This document shows positions 36,313 to 45,086 of a DNA stretch of 64,000 nucleotides, one piece after another. How positions within the stretch are numbered: position 1 is the first letter of the stretch; each line of letters begins with the position of its first letter. Both the position numbers and the translations under genes were made by a program. The notes beneath the pieces are model-generated. The model did no database searches and was not told the DNA's origin. It was given only the letters and a program-made list of their open reading frames with translations. This DNA comes from an uncultured Lachnospiraceae bacterium (GTDB lineage Bacteria; Bacillota; Clostridia; Lachnospirales; Lachnospiraceae), in assembly GCA_947174505.1 (NCBI GenBank), contig CAMWJF010000006.1:47302-111301 (forward strand), given 5' to 3'.

Positions 36313-36909
36313 ATGAACGGAAACGCATTGCTTGTATATATAATTTTTGTTCTTTTGGGGATGTTTGCGTTAGGCGTTTTCCTGATTATGATGTTGATTG
36401 CAGTTGTAAAAAAGAGTAAGTCATTAGCCAGAAAGGCATGTGTCGTAGTGCTTGCATATGTCTCGGTTCTAATCATATTCTTTGTGCTGGATGGAATTCG
36501 GGCTAAACGATTTGATCATATGCCACAGTTGGCAGTCGCTGGAAATCAGATGACGGTATTAAACTCCGGTACCGGCTCAATGGGAAGTCGGGCAGTATAT
36601 GTCTGTTCCGAGGAAGGCATTATTGGGGAAATTGCTACCCCATCTTATCGATATTATATGAGCAAGAGATTTGGTTTTACCTTTGAGTCCAGGACTGAGG
36701 GTGAAGTGTATATAGCTGTTATTGAGAGCGACTGTGGTGACTGGTCGTATGCCGATATTTATGAAGTGAAAGTAGGGCAGGATGGTTTGCTGTCGGCTGA
36801 AAAGGTAGAGCACGTAGATCCGATATTAATGGAAGAATTTTTGGAATATCTTATGGAGGAGTATGGTTTTTCAAGAGAGATAGTGGAGGAAGAGTTTGGG
36901 TATTATTAA
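36313..36909 (+). CDS. Hypothetical membrane protein with extracellular domain
   Basis: A 198-residue protein starting at ATG 36313 behind AGGAGG. Two N-terminal membrane helices (VYIIFVLLGMFALGVFLIMMLIAVV, VVVLAYVSVLIIFFVLDGI) are followed by ~140 residues probably outside the cell, ending in an acidic helix (MEEFLEYLMEEYGFSREIVEEEFG). No family recognised. Likely co-transcribed with the LysM lipoprotein. Confidence 0.65.
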   Translation: MNGNALLVYIIFVLLGMFALGVFLIMMLIAVVKKSKSLARKACVVVLAYVSVLIIFFVLDGIRAKRFDHMPQLAVAGNQMTVLNSGTGSMGSRAVYVCSEEGIIGEIATPSYRYYMSKRFGFTFESRTEGEVYIAVIESDCGDWSYADIYEVKVGQDGLLSAEKVEHVDPILMEEFLEYLMEEYGFSREIVEEEFGYY

Positions 36910-37403
36910 AAGAATTACTAAATGAATACGAAGCATCCGTATGACATTAAGAACATCACACCAATGGTAAAATCCGCCGATTCAGTCTCGGATTGGTGGC
37001 AGGCATATAATTTTATAAAGGCAACTCTCAAAAATGTTTTGTATGCAAGGGCAGATTTATTTAGCGACGAACGTATACCTTAAGCCGGGAGGCAGTGAAA
37101 ATTATTATATATAAAGTATCGAAATGTTCAATTTGCCAGAGACCCCAAATAGACAATTCCATCTGGAGTACTGATAATGCATATATTTACTAGGTAGTGG
37201 TAAAAACATTGGGGGTTTGATATAATTTGTAACAGATAAATGCCGCATAAAAAGAATATAGCGTGTCAACTAACAAATGGATTGATTAAAAAAATTTAAA
37301 GCAATGAAGTAAGAGTGCTTAGTTAAAAGATGAGTATTGTGATTTAAAATGAAAATTCTTATTTACATGCTAATATACAGATCTCTGAAAGGAGACAACC
37401 AAG
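36910..37403 (+). other. Intergenic region with small ORF and possible promoter
   Basis: A 53-residue ORF at 36922-37083 (MNTKHPYDIKNITPMVKSADSVSDWWQAYNFIKATLKNVLYARADLF...) lacks a clear ribosome site but looks coding, perhaps a gene scrap. An extended -10 element (TGATATAAT, 37218-37226) lies in the AT-rich part and could drive the zeta module 180 bases downstream. Nothing else is recognisable. Confidence 0.4.
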
Positions 37404-37598
37404 ATGATCATCATAAACGAATTAGATTCTACCTGTGGAATTTCTGATGAGGAATTAACAATAAGATTCAAAGAATCAATTAGAATTGATAATGAAGTTA
37501 GAAAGATTAAAGGGTTGCCCATCGCTGGATATGACGATGAGACAAAGAAGGCGTATCTTGAATATCCAGACGGGAGGCGTGAATATGTTGGAGAATAG
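37404..37598 (+). CDS. Small antitoxin upstream of zeta-like toxin
   Basis: A 64-residue protein (MIIINELDSTCGISDEELTIRFKESIRIDNEVRKIKGLPIAGYDDETKKAYLEYPDGRREYVGE) with GAAAGGAG upstream. It overlaps the kinase gene by 14 bases and probably is the antitoxin. It is not like the classic three-helix epsilon protein. Pairing is inferred from gene order. Confidence 0.6.
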   Translation: MIIINELDSTCGISDEELTIRFKESIRIDNEVRKIKGLPIAGYDDETKKAYLEYPDGRREYVGE

Positions 37599-38169
37599 TG
37601 AGGTAAGGCTTCCAGAAGTCATTGTATTCGCCGGCCCGAACGGAAGCGGAAAATCAACAATAACTCAAATGGCGAAAATTGGGGGCACATATATTAATGC
37701 AGATGATATCAAAAGATCTACTTTGTGTAGTGGTCTTGAAGCGGCTGTCAAAGCGGAAGAATTAAGGGAAAGCATGATAGAAAATAAAGAGGATTTTACT
37801 TTTGAGACAGTGCTGTCTACAGATAGAAATTTATTGTTATTGCAAAAGGCGAAAGAACGAGGATATTTTGTCAGAGGAATCTATGTTTTGACATCTAATG
37901 TAGATATTAATGTTGCAAGGGTTCAGGCAAGAGAAGCGCTGGGAGGGCATGGAGTGCCAGAAGAAAAAGTCAGATCGAGATATGATAAGGCGCTTGCCTT
38001 GCTTCCAAAGTTAGTTGAGATTTGTGATATTCTCCACATATATGATAATACGAAAGAGCCATTCAGAATATTTAAGAAGCGGAAAGATATTTATTATTGT
38101 TGGAATAATCAGTATTGGAGTAAAAACGATATAGAGAGGCTGAGTGGAATTGCAGAATATGTAAATTGA
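37585..38169 (+). CDS. Zeta toxin family kinase
   Basis: A 194-residue P-loop kinase. Walker A is VIVFAGPNGSGKSTIT; GTYINADDIKRS and DFTFETVLST match the substrate-binding region of zeta toxins, which phosphorylate UDP-N-acetylglucosamine and block wall synthesis. I use ATG 37585 inside the antitoxin gene (GGGAGG upstream) instead of the track start. Family-typical length and intact motifs suggest an active toxin. Confidence 0.82.
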   Translation: MLENSEVRLPEVIVFAGPNGSGKSTITQMAKIGGTYINADDIKRSTLCSGLEAAVKAEELRESMIENKEDFTFETVLSTDRNLLLLQKAKERGYFVRGIYVLTSNVDINVARVQAREALGGHGVPEEKVRSRYDKALALLPKLVEICDILHIYDNTKEPFRIFKKRKDIYYCWNNQYWSKNDIERLSGIAEYVN

Positions 38170-38225
38170 ATTAATATATCAATACTCTCATCGGCGGCGA
38201 GAGAAAACAGGCGGAACAGCCGCCC

Positions 38226-38336
38226 ATGTCGTTCTCTGAAAATATTATTTATAGGGACAATATCCGCAGAATTTTATCTAGTTTCTTTTCATGGTTGGAG
38301 GATGAGGACTACATCATTAAGAGCCCGGTACAATAG
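38226..38336 (+). pseudogene. Tyrosine recombinase remnant
   Basis: A 36-residue scrap, MSFSENIIYRDNIRRILSSFFSWLEDEDYIIKSPVQ, resembling the SAM-like N-terminal core-binding domain of phage integrases (RRFLxWLxDEDYIxKNP). The catalytic domain is missing. Confidence 0.5.
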
Positions 38337-38405
38337 CAATCTTTAACGGGCTATCATTATCCTTAAACTTCTTTGCCAGCTCATCCTTATGACGCTTATT
38401 TCCAA
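38318..38405 (-). pseudogene. Type I restriction HsdR remnant
   Basis: The minus strand reads GNKRHKDELAKKFKDNDSPLKIAIV and then stops. It resembles the helicase segment of HsdR subunits just before the (V)DMWLTGFD motif. Only ~25 codons survive. Confidence 0.45.
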
Positions 38406-38499
38406 TGGCTATGATGCAAGAATTGATGATGGAGGTAATGCAAAAGATGCTGCCTTACCTAGACAACGCGCAGATTACATCCCCATCATGGACGATATA

Positions 38500-38674
38500 C
38501 TCAGATTTAATGGATTCGGAGATCTTTGATCCGAAGGGTATCTGTAGGGATATAACCGGCCTTGGACGGTGGGGCAATGGAGATGTGGAACTGTATATGG
38601 AGCACACGTCGGAAGTGGATCAGATTATGGAAATTGTCGGGCAGTCGCATCGTATGCAGGCTGAGGAGGCTTGA
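38500..38674 (+). pseudogene. C-terminal scrap of a DUF5655-like protein
   Basis: SEIFDPKGICRDITGLGRWGNGDVELYMEHTSEVDQIMEIVGQSH resembles the conserved end of DUF5655 or predicted transport proteins (DPRGLAKDVTxIGHWGNGDVE). The upstream part of the track ORF does not fit, so only the tail of the gene remains. Confidence 0.45.
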
Positions 38675-38752
38675 TTGATTTTTCGGATGGAATGAAAAAC
38701 GTGTAGAGACGCTGTCAGGTATAGGAATTTGCAGATTGGAGGAATGCAGGAC

Positions 38753-39457
38753 ATGGATAGGGAGCAGGGAAAACAGGATACTTCAGGAAGCATAGAAGAA
38801 CAATTCAACCTAATCGCCGAAGAATATGATATCAATCGCAAAAAATTTATTCCGTGTTTTGAAGATTACTACAAAAACACGACAAAATTTATTGTATCAA
38901 ATATAACACAGCCGAAGCGTATCCTGGATTTGGGGGCGGGAACGGGACTGTTGTCTTATTTTTGGTATAAGTATTTTCCGGCGTCTGAATATGTGCTTGT
39001 CGATATTGCAGATGATATGTTGCAGGTTGCCCGAAAAAGATTTGCCGGAATAGATACCGTATCGTATCAGGTGGCAGACTATAGCAGGGAGCTTCCGGCT
39101 CAGAATTTCGACGTCATTGTTTCGGCGCTGTCGATTCACCATCTGGAAAACAGGGATAAAGAAGCGTTGTTTGAAAGGATTTATGACAAACTGCCGGAGG
39201 GTGGGTTGTTTGTAAATTATGACCAGTTTTGCGCCGGACAGCCCGATATGGATAGCTGGTTTGACTCTTATTGGGAGAGCCAGTTGGCGGATAGCGGACT
39301 GACGGAACACGATATTGCATTGTGGAAAGAGCGGAGGAAGTTGGATAAAGAGTGTTCCGTTGAGGAAGAAACGGCAATGCTTGGTAAAAGAGGTTTTAAG
39401 AGCGTTAAGTGTGTTTATTCTTATCAGAAATTTTCTGTTATAGTTGCGATAAAATAA
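38753..39457 (+). CDS. Class I SAM-dependent methyltransferase
   Basis: A 234-residue cytoplasmic methyltransferase starting at ATG 38753 (GGAGG ten bases upstream). Motif I is ILDLGAGTGLLSYFW, followed by the acidic VLVDIADDML, and FDVIVSALSIHHLE for motif IV. The C-terminal part includes the usual KLPEGGLFVNYDQF. Substrate unknown. It is monocistronic and converges with the operon downstream. Confidence 0.85.
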   Translation: MDREQGKQDTSGSIEEQFNLIAEEYDINRKKFIPCFEDYYKNTTKFIVSNITQPKRILDLGAGTGLLSYFWYKYFPASEYVLVDIADDMLQVARKRFAGIDTVSYQVADYSRELPAQNFDVIVSALSIHHLENRDKEALFERIYDKLPEGGLFVNYDQFCAGQPDMDSWFDSYWESQLADSGLTEHDIALWKERRKLDKECSVEEETAMLGKRGFKSVKCVYSYQKFSVIVAIK

Positions 39458-39467
39458 TTTCTGGCGG

Positions 39468-39534
39468 GGTTCCGAGAGTACCTGTTACAGGTACTCCCAA
39501 ACTGCATTCGACGCTAGGCCAAAATGCAGGAACC
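39468..39534. repeat. Structured three-way-junction element
   Basis: GGTTCC (39468) pairs with GGAACC (39529). Between them are a 10-bp hairpin GAGTACCTGT-T-ACAGGTACTC and a second hairpin CTGCATT...AATGCAG. No T run follows, so it is not a typical terminator. It lies between convergent genes and resembles a small mobile or structured repeat. Confidence 0.6.
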
Positions 39535-39561
39535 GCGGCAGTATAAACCATTCAAGGAGAA
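39535..39561. repeat. 27-bp dispersed repeat copy 1
   Basis: GCGGCAGTATAAACCATTC... matches 55190-55216 at 24 of 27 positions. Both copies abut the 3' end of a minus-strand gene. Confidence 0.6.
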
Positions 39562-40478
39562 TATACAAACTGCTCCAGATATTTCCTGGACTGTGACAGG
39601 GATTTTTCTACCTTCTCCCTGCTGCCCTCAAAGGCTCTGTCCTCCACCTCAACGCACGCATATCCGTCATATCCGATATCCGTAAGCGCAGAAACAAAGG
39701 TGCCCCAATCGATATCGCCAAGCCCCGGAATCTTGGGCTGCATATAGTCCAGAGGATAGGCCATAATCCCACATTCCGCCAACTTATCTTTATGTATTTT
39801 AATGTCTTTAAAATGAATATGGAACATTTTATCCTGAAATTCATAAATCGGCTGGATATAATCCATTCCCTGCCAGACAAAATGGCTTGGATCATAATTT
39901 AACCCAAAATAATCGCTTTCAATCCGCCGAAACAGCTCTCTCCATATGACCGGCGTAGTCATCAGGTTCTGCCCGCCCGGCCACTGATCCGGGCCAAACA
40001 GCATGGGGCAGTTTTCTATCCCGATTTTAACCTGATGATCTTCCGCATACTTTAAAATGTCCGGCCAAACTGCGTCAAACAGTTCCAGATTCTCTTCTAT
40101 GGTTTTGTTCTGGTCTCTTCCGATAAATGTAGTGGTCATGTAAATACCAAGTAACGCAGAAGCTTTGATCACCTTTTTCAGATGACTGATATTCTCGTCC
40201 CGTTTTCTCTCATCTCCATCCATAGTATTGGGATAAAAGGCAAGAGACGATATTTCCACATTTTTTTCTCTGGCATAAGCAAGGATATGTTCTCTGTACG
40301 TCTCATCCTCTATCACACGGCCCACATCAATATGGGATACCCCCGCATAACGCCGCTCGGCTCCCCCCGCCGGCCAGCATGCCGCCTCCACACAGGCAAA
40401 TCCAAGGGCAGATGCGGTATCTATCATTTCTTCGTATCCATAATCATCCAGAATAGATGTTACAAATCCTATTTTCAT
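39552..40478 (-). CDS. Sugar phosphate isomerase/epimerase-like TIM barrel protein
   Basis: A 308-residue AP-endonuclease-2-type TIM barrel (MKIGFVTSILDDYGYEEMIDTASALGF...). Metal-ligand segments are visible: IGIENCPM, LNYDPSHFVWQGMD, HIHFKDIK and ACVEVED. Such enzymes isomerise, epimerise or cleave sugars and cyclitols with a divalent metal. Last gene of the minus-strand operon, 83 bases after the dehydrogenase. The presence of two such proteins beside a Gfo/Idh dehydrogenase suggests oxidation followed by isomerisation or elimination of the substrate. Confidence 0.82.
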   Translation of the reverse strand: MKIGFVTSILDDYGYEEMIDTASALGFACVEAACWPAGGAERRYAGVSHIDVGRVIEDETYREHILAYAREKNVEISSLAFYPNTMDGDERKRDENISHLKKVIKASALLGIYMTTTFIGRDQNKTIEENLELFDAVWPDILKYAEDHQVKIGIENCPMLFGPDQWPGGQNLMTTPVIWRELFRRIESDYFGLNYDPSHFVWQGMDYIQPIYEFQDKMFHIHFKDIKIHKDKLAECGIMAYPLDYMQPKIPGLGDIDWGTFVSALTDIGYDGYACVEVEDRAFEGSREKVEKSLSQSRKYLEQFVYSP

Positions 40479-40560
40479 ATAGTTTCATCCCTTTCGCTTC
40501 CTTACGGCACAAATAAGTTTACTGCCGGTCCCTGTCAGGACCTCACTCGTTGTCCGTACT

Positions 40561-41607
40561 TTACTGGTCTTCCTGATTTACAGTGACTGTATACCCCTTT
40601 TGCGAAGATTCCATACTCCCGAACACTGCGCGCATCGCCTGTAAGACAGACTCACCGGAAATTTCCGGAACACTCCCCTTTTCCAGACAATCTATAAACA
40701 CATCGATCATGCCTGAATTTGTCTGGTTATCGTTGGTCTGGATTGCCTCCACATCATATTCCTTCCGGGTTCCATTTTCCTTCGTAACTACAATGGTATG
40801 TACCGGGTCGTCGTATATTTTCATAATTCCCTTTGTTCCATATAGAACTGTGGAATTATCTTCGGCCCCGTAGTGGGTCCAGGATGCGGTCATAGTTCCC
40901 ATGGCGCCGCCGGACAGTCTGTAAATGCAAAAGGCATTGTCATCAACGCCGATTGGTTCCCCCGTTCCGTCCTTCTTATGAAGGGTCGCAAGTCTTGCCG
41001 TAACTTCCACGATCTTCTGTGATGTCAAAAACTGGATCAAATCTGTCTTATGGATGCCTAAATCTGCCATGGCGCCCATGACCGCTTTGTCCTTATCAAA
41101 AAACCATGTGTTTTTCCCAGGATCTATGCTCCAGGTCTCCGGTCCGCCGTGTCCAAAGGTGGTGCGGAAGGTAAGGATATCTCCTATTTCTCCTTCATCT
41201 ATCATCCGCTTGGCGATTCTATGTGCCTTGGCAAGTCTCTGGTTCTGGTCAATCATCAGGATTCTGCCATGTTGCTTCGAGGCCGCTGCCATTGCCTCAC
41301 AATCCTCCAGCGTGACTGCCATGGGTTTTTCACAAAGCACATGTTTGCCGGCCTTAAGCGCCGCTATGGTGATACTCGCATGTACACTGTTAGCCGCACA
41401 CACCGACACCGCATCAATCGTATCATCTGCCAGCAGTTCCTCGTAAGAGGCATAGGCCTTTGCCTGATACTTCTTCGCAAGTTCTCCGGCCCGTTCCTGA
41501 TTGATATCATAAAATCCGCAGATTCTGGCGTTCTCATTGGCCTCATATTCCGGAATATGGCGGACCTGTGCAATCCTGCCGCATCCTATAATGCCTACAT
41601 TTATCAT
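40561..41607 (-). CDS. Gfo/Idh/MocA family oxidoreductase
   Basis: A 348-residue NAD(P)-dependent dehydrogenase. The N-terminal Rossmann fold has VGIIGCGRIAQVRHIPEY and VCAANSVHASITIAALKAGKHVLCEKPMA with the conserved EKP catalytic lysine. The C-terminal domain (FRTTFGHGGPETW...) shapes the sugar site. Would oxidise a sugar or cyclitol hydroxyl. The start overlaps the upstream isomerase stop by four bases (ATGA), so the two are translationally coupled. Confidence 0.88.
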   Translation of the reverse strand: MINVGIIGCGRIAQVRHIPEYEANENARICGFYDINQERAGELAKKYQAKAYASYEELLADDTIDAVSVCAANSVHASITIAALKAGKHVLCEKPMAVTLEDCEAMAAASKQHGRILMIDQNQRLAKAHRIAKRMIDEGEIGDILTFRTTFGHGGPETWSIDPGKNTWFFDKDKAVMGAMADLGIHKTDLIQFLTSQKIVEVTARLATLHKKDGTGEPIGVDDNAFCIYRLSGGAMGTMTASWTHYGAEDNSTVLYGTKGIMKIYDDPVHTIVVTKENGTRKEYDVEAIQTNDNQTNSGMIDVFIDCLEKGSVPEISGESVLQAMRAVFGSMESSQKGYTVTVNQEDQ

Positions 41608-42467
41608 TGCATTTCCTCCTCATCTCCAAAATTTCGGATGCTTTCCTCTGTCATCCGTATATAGTCGATTGCCTGTTTTGCATATCTGTCCATCAGACTC
41701 GTCTGTGTGCTGAGTTGTGCCGCGCTGTAGGGATCGGCCAGACGATACATGAATTCCATGGTAAGGGAACCCTTATAGCCAATTCTCTGTAAGACGCGCA
41801 GCACTTCCTTAAAGTCAGTCTGACCCATCCCAGCGGCTTCTCTGGTGTTGTCTGCGATATGCACATGCACCAGCTTGTCACGGATCATATACAGGCTGTC
41901 CGTCAGGCTTGCCTCTTCTATATTCATGTGAAACAAATCTGCCATCATACCAACTGCGGGGTGATTTACCGCTCTCACAAAATCCATTCCTTTTGCAAGG
42001 GTATTCATAAAGTATGTTTCATACCGGTTAATGGCTTCGATTGCCAGTGTTACCCCTCTTTCTTTGGCATAATCTGCCGCTTTCCTCACATTATGCACGG
42101 CATTTTCCATCAGCTTGTCCATAGATATTCCCTCCGGCTTCACACATCTTCCTACCGGAGAAGGCACGACGATCATAATCTTTGCCCCCACTTTGACGGC
42201 AAAGTCCACGCTGTCCCTGATATACTGAACTGCCTGCTCTCCTGCCTCTTTGTCCGCTGTTAAATCCCTGCTCTCGTCAAAAATACCGCATAGGGAACGG
42301 CAGTCCAGACCATACTTTTCCAGCAGTCTCCTGCATTCCCCTGCATCCAGTTGATAGGGCTCTGCCGCAAATTCGATGCCGTCATAACCGTACTTCTTAA
42401 GCCGTGCACAGCTTACTTCCAGCGGTTCATCTCCCACAATCCATTGTGTCATTCCTATATGAAACAT
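41604..42467 (-). CDS. Sugar phosphate isomerase/epimerase-like TIM barrel protein
   Basis: A 287-residue TIM-barrel protein starting MFHIGMTQWIVGDEPLE at 42467, behind GGAGGG (the track start lies in the ribosome site). Metal/substrate segments are LAIEAINRYE, GMMADLFHMNIEE and LVHVHIADNTRE with MEFMY near the end, as in hydroxypyruvate-isomerase-like and 3-epimerase families. It follows the permease by 30 bases and overlaps the dehydrogenase. Confidence 0.83.
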   Translation of the reverse strand: MFHIGMTQWIVGDEPLEVSCARLKKYGYDGIEFAAEPYQLDAGECRRLLEKYGLDCRSLCGIFDESRDLTADKEAGEQAVQYIRDSVDFAVKVGAKIMIVVPSPVGRCVKPEGISMDKLMENAVHNVRKAADYAKERGVTLAIEAINRYETYFMNTLAKGMDFVRAVNHPAVGMMADLFHMNIEEASLTDSLYMIRDKLVHVHIADNTREAAGMGQTDFKEVLRVLQRIGYKGSLTMEFMYRLADPYSAAQLSTQTSLMDRYAKQAIDYIRMTEESIRNFGDEEEMQ

Positions 42468-42497
42468 ATTTCCCTCCATTTCAGCAGACTTTTATAA

Positions 42498-43475
42498 TTA
42501 TCCGTTACGCTTTCCTACCGTATAACTGCGGACTGCCGTAGTTGCCAGTGCCAGTAAAATCACAATGCCGTAAACCATGTATTCGTAAAAAGTATTAATG
42601 TGGAGCATATTGATTGCCGTGGACATCATACTCAGGAGGATTACCCCCATAAAAGTTCCCACCACACCGCCTTTTCCGCCGTTGATCGAAGAACCGCCAA
42701 TGACTACCGCACCAATGGCCTCTGTCTCCATACCGTAGCCTGTTGTAGCCTGTGCCGCACTGATTCTTGAAAGCATCAGCATACTTGCAATGCCCACCAG
42801 AACGCCGCTGATGACAAAGAACTTGAGTTTACTGAGCTTAATATTCACACCGGAAATAAATGCCGCCCGCTCATTGGTTCCGATGGCGTAGACATGCCGC
42901 CCGGTTCTCGTATGCTTCAAAATTACATGTATGCTCACAAATCCCAGAATCAGGATCAGGTAAATCAGCGGAAACACGCCGAAAATCTTAAAGGATGACA
43001 GCGTCCTGTATTTTCCATACAGAGTCTGCATATATCCGTTGGTCAAAAGCAGCGCGATGCTGTAATAGATATTCTGGGTTGCCAGTGTCACCACAAAAGA
43101 CGGCGCCTGAAAAGCAATCGACACGGCGCCGTTAAACACGGAGCAGGCGACACAGAGCAGGATGCCAAGAACCGATACCAGAACCGGGTGCATGCCGCTG
43201 TTGAGCATAATTGCCATAGCGCACATGGCAAGGCCTATCATTCTTCCTGTGGAAATATCAAAATGGCCGGATATTACGAGCACCGTCGCGCCTGCCGACA
43301 CAAGGCCAAGACCGGCGGCCTGTCCCAGAATACTGTTGATTGTTCCCCATGTGAGAAACTTACTGTTGATTGAGTTGGTCACAACAGCCACCACTATAAT
43401 AAAAACAAATAAAATAAATGGCTGTGATGTAAGCACCTTCAGCACCTTTGACTTTGCTTTTTTATGTTCTTCCAT
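42498..43475 (-). CDS. Sugar ABC transporter permease (RbsC/XylH family)
   Basis: A 325-residue inner-membrane permease with about eight to ten helices. SAGATVLVISGHFDISTGRMIGLAMCAMAIML and GMETEAIGAVVIGGSSINGGKGGVVGT are signatures of ribose/galactose-type (CUT2) permeases. It would form a homodimer with the ATPase encoded just upstream in the operon and import a monosaccharide or polyol. Confidence 0.9.
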   Translation of the reverse strand: MEEHKKAKSKVLKVLTSQPFILFVFIIVVAVVTNSINSKFLTWGTINSILGQAAGLGLVSAGATVLVISGHFDISTGRMIGLAMCAMAIMLNSGMHPVLVSVLGILLCVACSVFNGAVSIAFQAPSFVVTLATQNIYYSIALLLTNGYMQTLYGKYRTLSSFKIFGVFPLIYLILILGFVSIHVILKHTRTGRHVYAIGTNERAAFISGVNIKLSKLKFFVISGVLVGIASMLMLSRISAAQATTGYGMETEAIGAVVIGGSSINGGKGGVVGTFMGVILLSMMSTAINMLHINTFYEYMVYGIVILLALATTAVRSYTVGKRNG

Positions 43476-43495
43476 AATGTCCCTCCAAAATCAGT

Positions 43496-44983
43496 CTATG
43501 ATAATCCCAAATATTTCCGCATAAGATCAGCCTCTGTTGTCTCTTTGACATCCACAATATCTACCAGTCTCCCGCCGCACATGACGCCGATTCTGTCACT
43601 CATGGACAAAAGCTCCGGCATATCCGATGAAATGATGATCACGAACTTATCCTCTTTTGCAAGATTCAGGATATGTTTGTAGATTTCTTCCTTTGCCCCC
43701 ACATCCACACCCTTGGTAGGCTCATCGAAAATGTAGACTTCTCCCGGATCCATCACACATCTTGCAATAATGGTCTTTTGCTGGTTTCCGCCGGAAAGGC
43801 TCGTCACTTCAGCGTTTTGTCCGGGCGTCTTGATGCCGAGATTCTCGATGCTCTGTACTGTCATCCGGGATTCTTTACCAAGATGAATCCACTCCTTCTC
43901 CTCATTATGGGTAATCATGATATTCTCTTTGACTGAGCGGAGTGTAAGAAGTCCCTCGCCTTTCCGGTCCTCCGAAATCATAAAAATCCCTTTACCTATG
44001 GCGTCTTTTGGATTGACAGGGGTAATCTCCTTCCCGTCCAGATACAGTTTCCCATCCAGCTTGGGGTCGGCGCCATAAATCATTCTGACCAGCTCTGTTC
44101 TTCCCGCACCAACAAGTCCTCCGAGGCCGAACACTTCTCCTGATTTCATCCCAAAACTTACATCATGTACCGTTTGCCGGTTCGCATAATGTTCGGCCCG
44201 GAGCATCCGGCTTCCCGTTTGAAAATATTCTCTCTGATAGAAACTGGAAGCGTCCCGTCCGATCATGTCATGAATGACCTGCTCCGGGGTTGTTTCCTCC
44301 GTCTTTCTCACTGCTGTCTGACGGCCGTCCTTGAGAATCAGCAGGGTATCTCCAAGCGCAAATAATTCATCAATAAAGTGGGAAATATAGATGATTCCCA
44401 TTCCCTGTCCGGCCAGCTTCTTCACCAGTTCCAGCAAAACCTTTGTCTCCTTGTCCCCCAGGGATGCCGTAGGTTCATCCAGAATCAATACCCTAGCCTC
44501 ATTTTTCAGGGCCTTCACAATCTGGACGCACTGTTTCTGCGCCGTAGACAGATTGGCTAACAACGTTTTACCGCTGATGTCGTTGAGCTGCAGCTTCTCT
44601 AACAGTTCATCGGCCTGTCTCTCCTGCTCCCTGGCCTGAATGATTCCTATCCGGTTTTTCAGTTCGGCACCCAGAAATATATTTTCTGCCACGGTCAGGT
44701 TATCTACCAGATCGATTTCCTGATATATGGTTGCCACTCCCAGGTCAATGACATTCTTGGGATGCAGCTTCCCGTACTCTTTGCCAAAATACCGGATTGT
44801 GCCTCCATCCGGATATACTGCACCGGAGATGATCTTGATCAACGTAGATTTTCCCGCGCCGTTTTCGCCTACAAAACAGAGTACTTCGCCTTTGGCAAGA
44901 TCAATCGTTATGTCCCTTAAAACCTCTACCCCCGAATAGGATTTGGAGATATTTTTCAGTTCTAACAGTTTATCCATAGCCAT
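43496..44983 (-). CDS. Sugar ABC transporter ATP-binding protein (RbsA/MglA family)
   Basis: A 495-residue double ABC ATPase. First domain: Walker A GENGAGKSTLI, signature LSTAQKQ, Walker B VLILDEPTASLG. Second domain: GGLVGAGRTELVR (the usual degenerate Walker A), LSGGNQQKTIIARC and VYIFDEPTKGVD. Powers the CUT2 importer. It lies 103 bases after the binding protein with a hairpin between, giving lower expression than the binding protein. Confidence 0.92.
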   Translation of the reverse strand: MAMDKLLELKNISKSYSGVEVLRDITIDLAKGEVLCFVGENGAGKSTLIKIISGAVYPDGGTIRYFGKEYGKLHPKNVIDLGVATIYQEIDLVDNLTVAENIFLGAELKNRIGIIQAREQERQADELLEKLQLNDISGKTLLANLSTAQKQCVQIVKALKNEARVLILDEPTASLGDKETKVLLELVKKLAGQGMGIIYISHFIDELFALGDTLLILKDGRQTAVRKTEETTPEQVIHDMIGRDASSFYQREYFQTGSRMLRAEHYANRQTVHDVSFGMKSGEVFGLGGLVGAGRTELVRMIYGADPKLDGKLYLDGKEITPVNPKDAIGKGIFMISEDRKGEGLLTLRSVKENIMITHNEEKEWIHLGKESRMTVQSIENLGIKTPGQNAEVTSLSGGNQQKTIIARCVMDPGEVYIFDEPTKGVDVGAKEEIYKHILNLAKEDKFVIIISSDMPELLSMSDRIGVMCGGRLVDIVDVKETTEADLMRKYLGLS

Positions 44984-45032
44984 GCATTCTCCCCGAATAA
45001 TTTACAATACCGCAGTTTTCCATACCGTAAAA

Positions 45033-45066
45033 GGAGCGGGAGGTCAACCGTCGATCTTCCCGCTCC
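45033..45066 (-). terminator. Intra-operon hairpin after binding-protein gene
   Basis: GGAGCGGGA and TCCCGCTCC form a 9-bp GC-rich stem; on the minus strand it is followed by TTTTA. Such partial terminators or mRNA-end protectors favour high binding-protein levels. Confidence 0.65.
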
Positions 45067-45086
45067 CTTCCAAAAGCAAATGCTAT

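Noticed and set aside
39552-42467. Complete C-glycoside cleavage (Dgp-type) system
   Set aside because: No small DgpB-like partner is present; only the general oxidoreductase plus TIM-barrel logic is supported.
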